Assembly (NCBI RefSeq): GCF_022170785.1
Contig: NZ_CP081870.1
Coordinates: forward strand, 2,902,001 to 2,966,000
DNA length: 64,000 bases
DNA from: Rossellomorea marisflavi
GTDB taxonomy: Bacteria; Bacillota; Bacilli; Bacillales; Bacillaceae_B
Direction of reading: 5' to 3'
Within the stretch, counting starts at the first letter, position 1, and every line of letters starts with the position of its first letter. A program made the position numbers and the translations under genes. The notes beneath the pieces are model-generated. The model worked only from the letters and a program-made list of their open reading frames with translations. It was not told where the DNA came from and did no database searches. Below are positions 8,906 to 17,730 of the stretch, piece by piece.

Positions 8906-9754
8906 TCAGGAGAGCATGAAGGAGGGGTAATGCCCGACCAGCTTTACGCTACAGCCAAGGGCCTCCATCTCATTGATCGCACCAGGGAGGAGGACGTCAT
9001 CCAGCTCATGATCCACATCGATGAGGAAGAAGTAGTCGCCAAGCCCCGTTTTCAAAGGGCGCGATTCAATTTTACTCAAATTAAGCTGTCTCCAAGCAAA
9101 TGCAGAAAGCACTTGGTGGAGTGCACCAGAACGGTCTTTTGGCAGGGTCACCATCAGTGTCGTCTTATGCAGGCTGGTTTCATGGGGAATCGAAACCTCC
9201 CTGTGCTTCTTATGAAGGACAATGAAACGGGTGTGGTTATAGGTCACATCATGGATATGATCATGGAGGATTGCCAGGCCATAGTGCTCGGCCGCAAGCT
9301 CGTTCCCGATCGCTCCCAGGAAGGATTCAGGGTGTTCACTGACAAACTTTGCCCCGGCTGAAGTCGAGGTCGACTGCTCAAGGGGCACGCCCTTATAGGT
9401 TCCGCGCAGGAACTTGTGACACTGTGCAAGGGCATGGGGATGGGACATGATTTTCTCGGGTTGTCCCGGTTGATCCTTCCAGTCGGGATGAACCATGAGA
9501 TGCTGTTGAATCGCCGAGGTCAACTCTGCGACAATGGCAAGGTCGGCTTCATGGAACAGATAGTCAACGGTGATATGTACGGATCCTTCCAATGCATTCT
9601 CCAAGGGAACGACTGCATAGTCCACTTCCCCTTCCATGACCGCTTCAATGCAGTCAGGGATCGTGGTGAACGGGAGTGTTTCTTCTTCTGGGAATGCTTT
9701 CTTCACAGCAAGATCTGTGAATGATGATTGAGGGCCTAAATATGCGATTTTCAC
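8906..9754 (-). CDS. pheA: prephenate dehydratase PheA
   Basis: Converts prephenate to phenylpyruvate for phenylalanine synthesis; 282 residues. The PDT domain starts KIAYLGPQSSFTDLA and includes the conserved NHTRFIVL motif; a C-terminal ACT domain (with ESRP and LGDYFFLIDVD) gives phenylalanine feedback control. The start is GTG at 9754 with GAGAGGAAGAG before it; the open frame continues upstream to 9934 but that extension is not conserved in the family. Unlike a simple pheB-pheA operon, a terminator (10001-10039) separates it from pheB, so it probably has its own promoter in the ~260-base gap. Confidence 0.95.
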   Translation of the reverse strand: MKIAYLGPQSSFTDLAVKKAFPEEETLPFTTIPDCIEAVMEGEVDYAVVPLENALEGSVHITVDYLFHEADLAIVAELTSAIQQHLMVHPDWKDQPGQPEKIMSHPHALAQCHKFLRGTYKGVPLEQSTSTSAGAKFVSEHPESFLGAIGNELAAEHYGLAILHDHIHDVTYNHTRFIVLHKKHREVSIPHETSLHKTTLMVTLPKDRSGALHQVLSAFAWRQLNLSKIESRPLKTGLGDYFFLIDVDHELDDVLLPGAINEMEALGCSVKLVGHYPSFMLS

Positions 9755-10000
9755 TGAACTCTTCCTCTCACCGGTAGATGGCTCATAGCTGAGCCTTAAA
9801 TTTATTGAACATTCTATCACGTTGCTGTGGAAAGCGGAAGGGGGATTCCAAAAGACCAAAAGATTGAAATCGCTTTCTTTCCAGTCCCTCTGCTCCTTCA
9901 TCTCACCTTCCGATTCTTTTTTGAAGCATGACATTCACTGTAGAATAGGGTGTTCCCTCAAATAGACGACTCTGTTTGTCCGTCCCATCATGTTGGGGAT
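9755..10000 (-). other. pheA leader region
   Basis: The interval between the pheB terminator and pheA holds no convincing gene. On the minus strand TAGAAT, about 60 bases ahead of the GTG, could be a -10 element, though no good -35 is seen. A short hairpin GGCTC/GAGCC (9782-9797) lies just before the ribosome site. I saw no T-box signature here. Confidence 0.4.
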
Positions 10001-10039
10001 AAAAAAAAGAAGTGTCAGGCTCCCGAGCCCAACACTTCT
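10001..10039 (-). terminator. terminator overlapping the pheB stop codon
   Basis: AGAAGTGT pairs with ACACTTCT around an inner GGCTC/GAGCC stem, with eight T residues following on the minus strand. The hairpin includes the pheB stop codon and separates pheB-obgE from pheA. Confidence 0.85.
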
Positions 10040-10470
10040 ACTTTTTCGACAAATTCAAGCCGGCGCAGCTTTCCGAGGAAATCCTCGAGGCCGATGGAGA
10101 GATCCGTCACATTCAGGGATAGGGTCACATTGGCCCTGCCCTGAAGCGGGATCGTCTGGTGGATCGTCAGGATGTTACAGCCATGCTTGGCCGTTTCACC
10201 GAGAAGATGCGAAAGCGTCCCGGAGCGATCCTCCAGCTGAAAGAATAAGGTGATAATCCGTTCCTTCACGATTGTGTGGAACGGAAAAACCGTATCCCTG
10301 TACTTATAAAAGGCACTTCTGCTGAGATCCACACGCTGGACGGCCTCCCAGACCGATTCAGCTTTTCCCCGTTCGATCAGTTCCTTGGCATCGAGCGTTT
10401 TCTTCATCGCTTCAGGAAGGACATCCTCCCTGACCAGATAAAACTTGCCTTCTTGAAATTTTTTCCCCAA
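10015..10470 (-). CDS. pheB: ACT domain protein PheB
   Basis: About 151 residues, a conserved Bacillus protein with a C-terminal ACT domain (from ~residue 70: [18 protein letters not shown], then the near-invariant [15 protein letters not shown]). The N-terminal half contains the conserved [12 protein letters not shown] segment. It has been linked to phenylalanine metabolism by name and position; the biochemical role is unclear. TTG at 10470 gives good spacing (eight bases) from AGGAGG; a TTG at 10476 is too close. It follows obgE in the same direction. Confidence 0.85.
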   Translation of the reverse strand: MGKKFQEGKFYLVREDVLPEAMKKTLDAKELIERGKAESVWEAVQRVDLSRSAFYKYRDTVFPFHTIVKERIITLFFQLEDRSGTLSHLLGETAKHGCNILTIHQTIPLQGRANVTLSLNVTDLSIGLEDFLGKLRRLEFVEKVEVLGSGA

Positions 10471-10543
10471 TGACAATTCCTCCTGTTATCCGGCTGAAGG
10501 GAAGCCCGAGGTCCAGCCGTCCCCTGCAGGGACGTCTGCTGGA

Positions 10544-11833
10544 TCAGTCAACGAATTCAAATTCATATTTCATCAGTCGGATCGTATCACCGTTCTCTGC
10601 ACCGCGCTCACGAAGGGCCTCATCCACACCGTATGAACGGAGCTGACGGGCGAAACGCCTTGTCGAGTCTTCCCTTGTGAAGTCGGTCATCTTGAAGAGA
10701 CGTTCGATCTTCGCACCGCTCACGACGAATACACCATCCGGGTCGCGTGTGATTTCGAACTCTTTCTCTTCTTCTTCGTGCTTGTACATCACGCGGTGGA
10801 TGCCTGTTTCCTCTTCTTCCACCTGAAGCGGGAACTCTGCTGTTGTCTCAAGTTTATCCGCTACAGCGAATAGAAGTTCCTTCAGCCCCTGTTGCGTGAA
10901 GGCGGAAATCGGGAATACCGGATACTCATCGTCCAAACGTTCCTTGAACGCCTTCAGATTCTCTTCGGCTTCAGGCATATCCATTTTGTTGGCTACGATG
11001 ATCTGAGGGCGTTCAGTCAATCTTAGATTGTACTGCTTCAACTCCTCATTGATCGTCACGTAATCGTCGTATGGATCTCTTCCTTCCATCCCGCTCATAT
11101 CGATGACATGAACGATGACACGCGTCCGCTCGATATGGCGGAGGAACTGATGTCCGAGTCCCACTCCTTCATGGGCTCCTTCGATCAGTCCAGGAAGGTC
11201 GGCCATGACGAAGGTTCTTCCATCTCCCGTCTCAACCATTCCTAGATTCGGTACGATCGTTGTGAAATGATAGGAAGCAATCTTCGGTTTCGCTGCCGAT
11301 ACAACGGAAAGCAACGTCGACTTTCCGACGCTCGGGAATCCGACAAGCCCTACATCGGCAAGAAGTTTGAGCTCCATGACGATATAGCGCTCCTGACCGG
11401 GTTCCCCTTTCTCAGACAGCTCCGGAGCCGGGTTGGCAGGTGTCGCGAATCGTGTATTCCCCCTGCCGCCACGGCCGCCTTTTGTGATCACGGCGCGCTG
11501 ACCGTGTTCAAGCAGGTCGGCGATCGTTTCGCCGGTGTCATCATCCTTGACGACGGTACCGGGTGGAACCTTTACGATCATTTCCTCTGCGTTCCGGCCA
11601 TGCTGGTTCTTACTCATGCCGTGCTCGCCCCTCGGTGCTTTGAAGTGGCGTTGGTAGCGGAAGTCCATCAACGTGCGCAGACCCTCATCCACTTCGAACA
11701 CGACGTTCGCACCGTGTCCTCCGTCTCCACCAGCCGGTCCACCTTTTGGTACATATTTCTCACGGCGGAAGGCAACCATTCCGTTACCTCCATCTCCGCC
11801 TTTTGTGTAAATCTTGACCTGATCGACAAACAT
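10544..11833 (-). CDS. obgE: GTPase ObgE/Obg
   Basis: Essential ribosome-associated GTPase of 429 residues. The Gly-rich OBG fold occupies residues 1-158 ([16 protein letters not shown]), followed by the G domain with Walker [10 protein letters not shown] near residue 166, switch-[11 protein letters not shown] and NKMD, and a C-terminal OCT domain. It links 50S maturation, stress response and, in B. subtilis, sporulation through the Spo0 pathway; spo0B lies immediately upstream, 30 bases away, as in B. subtilis. Confidence 0.97.
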   Translation of the reverse strand: MFVDQVKIYTKGGDGGNGMVAFRREKYVPKGGPAGGDGGHGANVVFEVDEGLRTLMDFRYQRHFKAPRGEHGMSKNQHGRNAEEMIVKVPPGTVVKDDDTGETIADLLEHGQRAVITKGGRGGRGNTRFATPANPAPELSEKGEPGQERYIVMELKLLADVGLVGFPSVGKSTLLSVVSAAKPKIASYHFTTIVPNLGMVETGDGRTFVMADLPGLIEGAHEGVGLGHQFLRHIERTRVIVHVIDMSGMEGRDPYDDYVTINEELKQYNLRLTERPQIIVANKMDMPEAEENLKAFKERLDDEYPVFPISAFTQQGLKELLFAVADKLETTAEFPLQVEEEETGIHRVMYKHEEEEKEFEITRDPDGVFVVSGAKIERLFKMTDFTREDSTRRFARQLRSYGVDEALRERGAENGDTIRLMKYEFEFVD

Positions 11834-11863
11834 TTTTTCTTCACTCCTTACGCTCTCATGCCC

Positions 11864-12394
11864 TTATAATGAAACATGAAAAACGAGAACTTCTTCTTCG
11901 ATTTGTTCAATGCTGATGTTGGTGCCATTTCGGCGCTCATTCTCCAGCCATTCCTTCATGGCGCCTGCATGACTTAGTATACCTGTGAAATCGAATATAA
12001 AACGGGGGGCGTCCTTGGTGATGTGCAGCAGGATTGACAATTGGTTTTCCCCATTGCCGCTGACACACTGTACCAGCTCGTCCACAAAGCGAGTGCACCA
12101 GGAAACCAATCCTTGATCGTCAAGTCCATGATCAGCGGTGCAATCGAGTATTTCGAAATCCAGCTTGATCATCGACCCGGACCAATTATATGTTAAGATC
12201 CATTCTGTCAGTAATGGAAGTTTCAAATTCGATAGCTTAGATTCGTTCTGTGCTGCGAGGACCATTTCTTCGATGACTTGTTTTGCCCGGTCGATCCGAT
12301 TGAGATCGAGATTTCCCTTTATCAGTTGCAAATCATTCATCCAGTCGTGGCGTGCATGCCGCAGTACCTCGACGACATCCCATTTTCGGCTCAT
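11864..12394 (-). CDS. spo0B: sporulation initiation phosphotransferase Spo0B
   Basis: Relays phosphate from Spo0F~P to Spo0A in the sporulation phosphorelay. 176 residues. The helical-hairpin dimerisation domain carries the phospho-accepting histidine in RHDWMNDLQLIKGNLD (His16 here, equivalent to His30 in B. subtilis), followed by the degenerate ATPase-like C-terminal domain. TAGGAG precedes the ATG. It lies beyond the rpmA terminator, so it probably has its own promoter; GTTATACT about 50 bases upstream is a candidate -10. Confidence 0.93.
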   Translation of the reverse strand: MSRKWDVVEVLRHARHDWMNDLQLIKGNLDLNRIDRAKQVIEEMVLAAQNESKLSNLKLPLLTEWILTYNWSGSMIKLDFEILDCTADHGLDDQGLVSWCTRFVDELVQCVSGNGENQLSILLHITKDAPRFIFDFTGILSHAGAMKEWLENERRNGTNISIEQIEEEVLVFHVSL

Positions 12395-12490
12395 AATCTA
12401 ACTCCTATACTAAGTGCTTATCTGTTAGTATAACAAAGATAAGACCCCTCCGTATATCGTTTATGAAATTTCACTTCCCCGCACATAAAT

Positions 12491-12521
12491 AAAACTCTAA
12501 CCGAAAGTCGGTTAGAGTTTT
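12491..12521 (-). terminator. terminator of rplU-prp-rpmA
   Basis: AAAACTCTAACCG pairs with CGGTTAGAGTTTT around a five-base loop, directly after rpmA, with an AT-rich tail on the minus strand. Confidence 0.92.
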
Positions 12522-12537
12522 CGTTAAAGATATGCGA

Positions 12538-12828
12538 TTAAGCTTCATTCGCAACAGGGTATACGCTCACTTTTTTCTTGTCACGTCCCATGCGTTCGAA
12601 ACGAACAACACCGTCAGTTTTAGCGAAAAGTGTATCGTCACCACCACGGCCTACGTTTAGTCCTGGATAAATCTTAGTACCGCGTTGACGGTATAGGATT
12701 GATCCACCACTTACCATTTGACCGTCTGCACGCTTAGCACCAAGACGCTTTGAGATAGAGTCACGACCGTTTTTAGTCGAACCTACCCCTTTCTTAGACG
12801 CGAAAAATTGAAGATCTAATCTTAACAT
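12538..12828 (-). CDS. rpmA: 50S ribosomal protein L27
   Basis: L27, 96 residues, near the peptidyl-transferase centre. It carries the Firmicutes N-terminal extension [16 protein letters not shown], whose LQFF-A site is cut by Prp before incorporation into the ribosome; the prp gene is directly upstream. ATG at 12828 is chosen since the upstream in-frame GTG falls inside the AGGAGGTGG ribosome site. Confidence 0.98.
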   Translation of the reverse strand: MLRLDLQFFASKKGVGSTKNGRDSISKRLGAKRADGQMVSGGSILYRQRGTKIYPGLNVGRGGDDTLFAKTDGVVRFERMGRDKKKVSVYPVANEA

Positions 12829-12840
12829 CTGTTCCACCTC

Positions 12841-13170
12841 CTACTTTTTGAAGGTTATTTTAATAAAATCACTGTAAGTAGTTTCAATCGTCTGCAGGCT
12901 TACCACCATGCCATCTAATAGCAGCTGGACGTTCCTGTCAGTCTCTTCCGGCAGGTCATCAGGGATGACACAGACGAAATGTCCCCCATCGTTTTGCTCG
13001 ATGTGAGGTTCAATCCCCGTCAACGCCATGATGGCATTGACGCTTCCGAATGAAACGGCAGAAGCTCCGGCACAAACAATATCCTGACCATGCTCATCGA
13101 AATTCGCATGACCATCCATGGAGAAAGAACGGATCCTTCCCTTGGCTTTCTCTACCTTAACGTTGATCAT
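12841..13170 (-). CDS. prp: ribosomal-processing cysteine protease Prp (YsxB)
   Basis: Small cysteine protease, 109 residues, that removes the N-terminal extension of L27. The catalytic histidine lies in DGHANFDEHGQDIVCAG and the catalytic cysteine follows in the same segment (IVCAG). It sits between rplU and rpmA with 11- and 12-base gaps, so enzyme and substrate are co-produced. Confidence 0.95.
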   Translation of the reverse strand: MINVKVEKAKGRIRSFSMDGHANFDEHGQDIVCAGASAVSFGSVNAIMALTGIEPHIEQNDGGHFVCVIPDDLPEETDRNVQLLLDGMVVSLQTIETTYSDFIKITFKK

Positions 13171-13181
13171 GGGATCACGCC

Positions 13182-13490
13182 TTACGCTTTGATTGTGTCG
13201 ATGACAACTTTAGTGTAAGGTTGACGGTGACCTTGCTTACGACGGTAGTTCTTTTTCGCTTTGTATTTGAATACTACAAGCTTCTTCGCGCGGCCTTGTT
13301 TTTCAACCTTTGCTGTTACAGTAGCACCAGCCACCAATGGGCTTCCTACTTTCACATCGTCGCCACCAACGAAAAGAACTTTGTCAAACGTTACCGTATC
13401 ACCTTGCTCAGCGCTTAGCTTTTCGATGAAGATCTCTTGACCTTCCGTTACACGGATTTGCTTACCACCTGTTTCGATAATTGCGTACAT
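13182..13490 (-). CDS. rplU: 50S ribosomal protein L21
   Basis: L21, 102 residues, starting [17 protein letters not shown] and ending with the conserved [17 protein letters not shown] rRNA-binding segment. First gene of rplU-prp-rpmA; its AGGAGGTG ribosome site is the 3' end of an L21-type leader (13494-13600), so it is likely controlled by a ribosomal protein binding its own mRNA. Confidence 0.98.
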   Translation of the reverse strand: MYAIIETGGKQIRVTEGQEIFIEKLSAEQGDTVTFDKVLFVGGDDVKVGSPLVAGATVTAKVEKQGRAKKLVVFKYKAKKNYRRKQGHRQPYTKVVIDTIKA

Positions 13491-13493
13491 AAT

Positions 13494-13600
13494 CGCACCT
13501 CCTTAATAGACTCAGACTCGCCAATCACAGGTGACGGTTGCCCGTACTTCAAGACCTGTTATGAGCGGTTGTAGCACGGGTGCTACAATCAATAACAGTA
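13494..13600 (-). ncRNA. L21 ribosomal protein leader
   Basis: The untranslated leader of rplU folds into an upstream stem GTAGCAC/GTGCTAC (13586-13571) and a larger stem in which ACAGGT pairs with ACCTGT around an inner ACGG/CCGT helix, ending at the ribosome site. Position and layout match the L21 leader family of Bacillaceae. No covariance search was possible. Confidence 0.7.
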
Positions 13601-13602
13601 GA

Positions 13603-13632
13603 ATCCTATCATATTTCCGTGATGGATGTCAA
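13603..13632 (-). promoter_or_regulatory. sigma-A promoter of rplU
   Basis: On the minus strand TTGACA (13632-13627) and TAGGAT (13608-13603) are 18 bases apart, ahead of the L21 leader. Confidence 0.75.
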
Positions 13633-13647
13633 CACAATGAGTGAAAA

Positions 13648-15078
13648 TCACTGGATCTTTGTGATTCGATAGAATGGATTCACTGCCTGGGTCTCCAGCC
13701 AGTCCACCTTCACCCCAAGACGGGCCTCAAGCCGGTCGATATGACGATCACCAGGTCCGGAAAATGCCGCCCGCACGTCAGGGGTCCCTTCAACCGACAC
13801 GCAGGCAGGATGATCCATGTCCCAAATCTCACGTTCAAGTCTGAAGGCGAGGCTATCGGGACTTTCAGTGCGTCCGGTTCCCCCGCATGCATGACACGGC
13901 TCTGTCAGATACTCCTCCAGCGCCTGACGAGCACGTTTCCTCGTCACCTCCAGGATCCCGAGCTTCGTGAAGCCCTCCACCGTCGTCCGCTGGCGGTCGG
14001 CGCCGAGGGCCGTCCGGAACGCATCCTCTACCTGCTGACGGTCGCCCTCCGTCTTCATACCGATGAAATCGATGAGGATCATCCCGCCGATATTCCTCAA
14101 GGCGAGCTGATGGGCGGTTTCTTCCGCTGCTAGGAGATTGGTTTCGAGGGTTGTCTGTTCCATGGTTGCGCGCCCCGTGAATTTCCCGGAGTTCACATCC
14201 ACCACCGTCATTGCCTCGGTGGTTTCAATCACGAGATAGGCACCGTTCTTCAACCAGACCACTTTCTTCAATGCCCTGTCCCACGCACTGTCGACTCCGT
14301 GCCTGCTGAAAATATCGTCACGTCCCTGATCGAACTCCACACTCCATCCTTCATGATGGGCTGCAAGGCTCTGAAGCTCATTGGAGAAGTTATAATCATC
14401 CACGAGGATCCGACCTTCTCCTTTTTTCATCTGTTCCTTGAGATCGTCCTTCAAAGCATCCTGATTCTCAAGGAGAAACGGGGCTTTTCCTTTAAGCGCA
14501 CGCTTCCTAAGGTCCTCTGCCTTTCCCCTCAGGCGGACAATCTCTTCCTTGATGTCCTCTTCGGGAATACCCGCACTGCTTGTCCTGAGCACGACCCCTT
14601 CTTCTGGGAGCTTCCAGCGGTGTGCCACGGCTTTGACATGACTGCGTTCTTTCTCATCCAGCTTCTTTGAGGCCGCCACGTAGACCCCTTGCGGCATATA
14701 GACGAGGTATTCCCCCTTCAGCTCGATGACAGCGCTGAGCTTGGCTCCTTTTGTCCCCGTTGGATCTTTCGTGACCTGCACCAGGAGCTTTTCCCCTTCA
14801 TGCACGGCTTGATTGATGGGCAGCGCTTCATCCCCTCCATGGAAGGCTCTGACATTATCAGGACAGTCCTTTGCATGCAGATAGCCGTTTTTGCCTTCAC
14901 CGATATCGACAAACGCGGCATCCAGCCCTTTGTGGATCCGAACGACCCTGCCGATATAGAGATTCCCGGTCAAAGTGTCACCGACCGGTCGATACACGCG
15001 CAGCCCACTGACGGCTCCGCCTGATCTGGATACCCAGCGCTTTTCCCTCGTTTTCGCCTGGATGATGATTTCGTCCAA
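13648..15078 (-). CDS. rng: ribonuclease E/G
   Basis: Endoribonuclease of the RNase E/G family, 476 residues, short (RNase G-like) form lacking a long C-terminal scaffold. It has an N-terminal S1 RNA-binding domain (YIGRVVRIHKGLDAAFVDIGEGKNGYLH spans it in part), the catalytic Asp motifs VVDVNSGKFTG and LIDFIGMK, and the Zn-link CHACGGTGR. B. subtilis lacks this enzyme and relies on RNase Y and RNase J, but several Bacillaceae keep it at this locus. TTG at 15078 follows GGGGG by eight bases and is preferred to the longer open frame. Confidence 0.92.
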   Translation of the reverse strand: MDEIIIQAKTREKRWVSRSGGAVSGLRVYRPVGDTLTGNLYIGRVVRIHKGLDAAFVDIGEGKNGYLHAKDCPDNVRAFHGGDEALPINQAVHEGEKLLVQVTKDPTGTKGAKLSAVIELKGEYLVYMPQGVYVAASKKLDEKERSHVKAVAHRWKLPEEGVVLRTSSAGIPEEDIKEEIVRLRGKAEDLRKRALKGKAPFLLENQDALKDDLKEQMKKGEGRILVDDYNFSNELQSLAAHHEGWSVEFDQGRDDIFSRHGVDSAWDRALKKVVWLKNGAYLVIETTEAMTVVDVNSGKFTGRATMEQTTLETNLLAAEETAHQLALRNIGGMILIDFIGMKTEGDRQQVEDAFRTALGADRQRTTVEGFTKLGILEVTRKRARQALEEYLTEPCHACGGTGRTESPDSLAFRLEREIWDMDHPACVSVEGTPDVRAAFSGPGDRHIDRLEARLGVKVDWLETQAVNPFYRITKIQ

Positions 15079-15105
15079 CGCTGATACCCCCTTATCATAA
15101 AGAAT

Positions 15106-15128
15106 CGGGAAGGGGCAGCCCCTTCCCG
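15106..15128 (-). terminator. hairpin between spoIVFB and rng
   Basis: A perfect 10-base stem CGGGAAGGGG with a three-base loop. Only a short mixed T tract follows, so it may be a partial terminator or an mRNA-stabilising structure between the sporulation genes and rng. Confidence 0.6.
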
Positions 15129-15166
15129 GCATATGTCCTTACTTTACCCTTCTCCACCGTACACAG

Positions 15167-16033
15167 TCAATAAAGATAGAGAAGATCCTTTGTTTTGGCC
15201 GATGTCATTTTGTCGGCAAAGAATGCGTGGAGGAGTTCGTTCTCATCAAGCTTCCCCACCTCCTGGCCATCCTTCATGACGACAAGGGGGTGCTTGACTC
15301 CCCTGTGGAAGCGTTCCACGACCTCAAGGACCGAAGATTCGCTATCGACGGGAAGGGGCTTCAGCTCCAAGAACTGACGATGATCACCATAGTAACGCTC
15401 CATCAGGAATTTCATGAACACGTACCGCCTTTGCTTCCAATCTTTCCATAAGGAGAAGTAGAGGAAGGTGAGGATCACCCAAAGGTTCAGGTTCGCCGGT
15501 GAAGTCAGCAGGACGAAGGCATGAAAGCACAGGAGAAGCGCGAACGACAGGAGGAGCGTGTATTCGTACGCCTTCAGGTAGTTCCATTTCATGGCCATGA
15601 GAAGGGAAACGAGCTTCCCTCCGTCAAGGGGCCAGATCGGCAAGAGATTGAAGAGGAGGACGGCAAGATTCAGATGCAGGAATAACAGGAATGTACCGGG
15701 AGCGATGATATCAAGGTTGGCGAGCACCCACCCAGCACCGATCATCCACACATGCTGGAGGGGACCAGCTGCCACGACCCAGAATTCCTCATCGAGTGAC
15801 CGGTTCCCATGTTCATCTACTTCTGCCACACCACCAAAGGGCAGAAGGGCGATCCTTCTGACCCTCCACGAAAAATAGTGGGCCGTACAGGCATGACCGA
15901 GCTCGTGGATGATGATGATGCCAAGGAGCATGATCATCTCCGTAAAATGGGCCGTCATGACGGCCACGGCGATGACGACCCAAAGGAGGGGGTGGATATA
16001 GAATTTCCGAAGCATGGCTAAAAGATTAGTCAA
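15167..16033 (-). CDS. spoIVFB: intramembrane metalloprotease SpoIVFB
   Basis: Site-2-protease family enzyme, 288 residues, that cleaves pro-sigma-K in the mother-cell membrane around the forespore. It has multiple hydrophobic segments, the zinc motif IIHELGHACTA (HExxH), the second catalytic motif NLLPIWPLDGG, and a C-terminal CBS-like domain (residues ~215-288) expected to respond to ATP and bind the substrate. The TTG start at 16033 overlaps the end of spoIVFA by eight bases, giving coupled translation with its inhibitor; a Met codon at 16015 is a second possibility. Confidence 0.93.
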   Translation of the reverse strand: MTNLLAMLRKFYIHPLLWVVIAVAVMTAHFTEMIMLLGIIIIHELGHACTAHYFSWRVRRIALLPFGGVAEVDEHGNRSLDEEFWVVAAGPLQHVWMIGAGWVLANLDIIAPGTFLLFLHLNLAVLLFNLLPIWPLDGGKLVSLLMAMKWNYLKAYEYTLLLSFALLLCFHAFVLLTSPANLNLWVILTFLYFSLWKDWKQRRYVFMKFLMERYYGDHRQFLELKPLPVDSESSVLEVVERFHRGVKHPLVVMKDGQEVGKLDENELLHAFFADKMTSAKTKDLLYLY

Positions 16034-16787
16034 AGGAGATCACCTGGACCGGATCGACGAATTCCTCCCCCATCTTGATGGCGAAATAAAATTCTCCCGA
16101 TGCATCGTCCTCCGCTGCTGATACCTTTCCGACCGCTCCACCTTTTTCCACCTTTTCATACTGCTTCACGTCAATGGCCTCAAGATGCCCGTACCATGAC
16201 TCCGATTTGTCTGCATGCTGGATGACGACCGTGTTGCCGAGGTCATCCTTTTTCCCTGCGAAGATAACGAGTCCCCCCTTCATGGCCCCAACCTCTTCTC
16301 CGAGACCTGTCTCAAGCATAATCCCTTGACCGTTCGTTTTGAAATTCTCCACCACCTTGCCCGTGGCAGGCATGGAAATCGCCGTTTCCTCCTTCGCCTC
16401 CTGTTTCCCCGTATCCGGAAGCAGTGCCAGGGGTTTTCCGAACTGATCCTCGTACCACGTAGAGACCGCAGCGAATTGAAAGTCGTTTTCCATCGTCTTA
16501 TGCACCATGGTCCTCGCCTCTTCAAAGGCAGGGCTCGGGCTTTTGAACATGATCGCTGTCAAGAGGACCAGGATCCCGGAAGCAAGCACCTTCAACAAAA
16601 AGGTTTCCTTTTTGAAAAGGGGATGGCCATCGGATGGCGGTCCCCCTTCGAATGAGGATTGACCGATCCCGTATTTTTCTTCATCCCCCACCAACGGGAC
16701 GATGGGGTACTCCCGGGACGCCCCGTCGTTCATTTTTTTTCGTCTGGCGATGCGCTTCCTGATTTCATCGGCTCGATTGCCCATCAT
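16026..16787 (-). CDS. spoIVFA: SpoIVFA, inhibitor/anchor of SpoIVFB
   Basis: Bitopic membrane protein that holds SpoIVFB inactive with BofA until a forespore signal arrives. About 253 residues: basic cytoplasmic N-terminus (NRADEIRKRIARRKK), one transmembrane helix near residue 75, then an extracytoplasmic M23/LytM-like domain (MKGGLVIFAGKKDDLGNTVVI, SWYGHLEAIDV) that appears to lack full metal-site residues. Start is one of three successive ATG codons; 16787 gives reasonable spacing from AAAGGA. A sigma-E promoter is visible upstream. Confidence 0.88.
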   Translation of the reverse strand: MMGNRADEIRKRIARRKKMNDGASREYPIVPLVGDEEKYGIGQSSFEGGPPSDGHPLFKKETFLLKVLASGILVLLTAIMFKSPSPAFEEARTMVHKTMENDFQFAAVSTWYEDQFGKPLALLPDTGKQEAKEETAISMPATGKVVENFKTNGQGIMLETGLGEEVGAMKGGLVIFAGKKDDLGNTVVIQHADKSESWYGHLEAIDVKQYEKVEKGGAVGKVSAAEDDASGEFYFAIKMGEEFVDPVQVISFD

Positions 16788-16842
16788 CATCCATCCTTTT
16801 CTTTGGCTGCACGGGGATTCCCCTGCACCTTGTCTTGCTTTC

Positions 16843-16871
16843 AATGTATGACTTGTCCTAAATGATTATGA
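16843..16871 (-). promoter_or_regulatory. sigma-E promoter of spoIVFAB
   Basis: On the minus strand TCATAAT (16871-16865) and CATACATT (16850-16843) are exactly 14 bases apart. The -10 matches the sigma-E consensus CATACANT fully and the -35 differs at one core base. It lies just downstream of the minD terminator, so spoIVFAB is an independent sporulation unit. Confidence 0.75.
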
Positions 16872-16894
16872 CCGGGGAGGCACAAAAGCGCATA

Positions 16895-16923
16895 GAAAAA
16901 CCCGTGCACTCATGCACGGGTTT
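16895..16923 (-). terminator. terminator of the mre-min operon
   Basis: AAACCCGTGCA pairs with TGCACGGGTTT, followed by T residues on the minus strand, three bases after the minD stop. Confidence 0.93.
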
Positions 16924-16925
16924 GG

Positions 16926-17729
16926 TCAGGCTTTTACGCCGAATAATCGTTTGATTTTCGTAAAGACACCCGGTTTTTCCTCTTCAAGGGATTGAAGGGG
17001 TACGGACTCACCAAGGATCCTCCTTGCGATATTCCGATAGGAGATGGATGCTTTGCTCGTCGAATCGAGGGCGATGGGTTCTCCTTTATTCGAAGACCGG
17101 ATCACGTTCTCGTCATCGGCTACGATTCCGATCAAATCGATGGAAAGATGGGTCGTGATTTCATTCACGTCGAGCATTTCCCCGCTTTTCATCATATGGT
17201 TCCGGATCCGGTTGATCACAAGCTTCGGAGGCTCGATTTCCTCCTGTTCAAGAAGCCCGATGATACGGTCGGCATCCCGGACCGCAGAGATTTCCGGCGT
17301 TGTGACGACGATGGCACGATCGGCACCGGCCACGGCGTTTTTGTATCCCTGTTCGATTCCGGCAGGGCAGTCGATGATGATGTAATCATAGTCCTGCTTC
17401 AGATCCTGGATCAATTTCTTCATCTGTTCCGGATTGACAGCCGATTTATCGCTTGTCTGGGCAGCAGGGAGAAGATACAGTTTATCCTCAAAGCGCTTGT
17501 CCTTCACAAGTGCCTGATGGACTTTGCAGCGGCCTTCCACCACGTCCACCAGATCATAGATGATCCGATTTTCAAGGCCCATGACCACATCAAGGTTCCT
17601 GAGGCCGATATCGGTATCGATCAAACATACTTTTTTGCCTTGTAGAGCTAATGCTGTACCAACATTGGCAGAAGTAGTCGTCTTGCCCACTCCGCCTTTT
17701 CCTGAAGTAACAACTATGGCTTCACCCAC
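16926..17729 (-). CDS. minD: septum site-determining ATPase MinD
   Basis: ParA-family membrane ATPase, 267 residues, that recruits MinC to poles to block off-centre division. The deviant Walker A KGGVGKTT is at residues ~11-18, Walker B-type IIIDCPAG near 120, and the C-terminal amphipathic membrane-binding helix (VFTKIKRLFGVKA) is present. It follows minC by one base. Confidence 0.97.
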   Translation of the reverse strand: MGEAIVVTSGKGGVGKTTTSANVGTALALQGKKVCLIDTDIGLRNLDVVMGLENRIIYDLVDVVEGRCKVHQALVKDKRFEDKLYLLPAAQTSDKSAVNPEQMKKLIQDLKQDYDYIIIDCPAGIEQGYKNAVAGADRAIVVTTPEISAVRDADRIIGLLEQEEIEPPKLVINRIRNHMMKSGEMLDVNEITTHLSIDLIGIVADDENVIRSSNKGEPIALDSTSKASISYRNIARRILGESVPLQSLEEEKPGVFTKIKRLFGVKA

Positions 17730-17730
17730 A

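Noticed and set aside
9755..10000. T-box in front of pheA
   Set aside because: No GGTGGTACCGCG-type core and no terminator/antiterminator pair between pheB and pheA.
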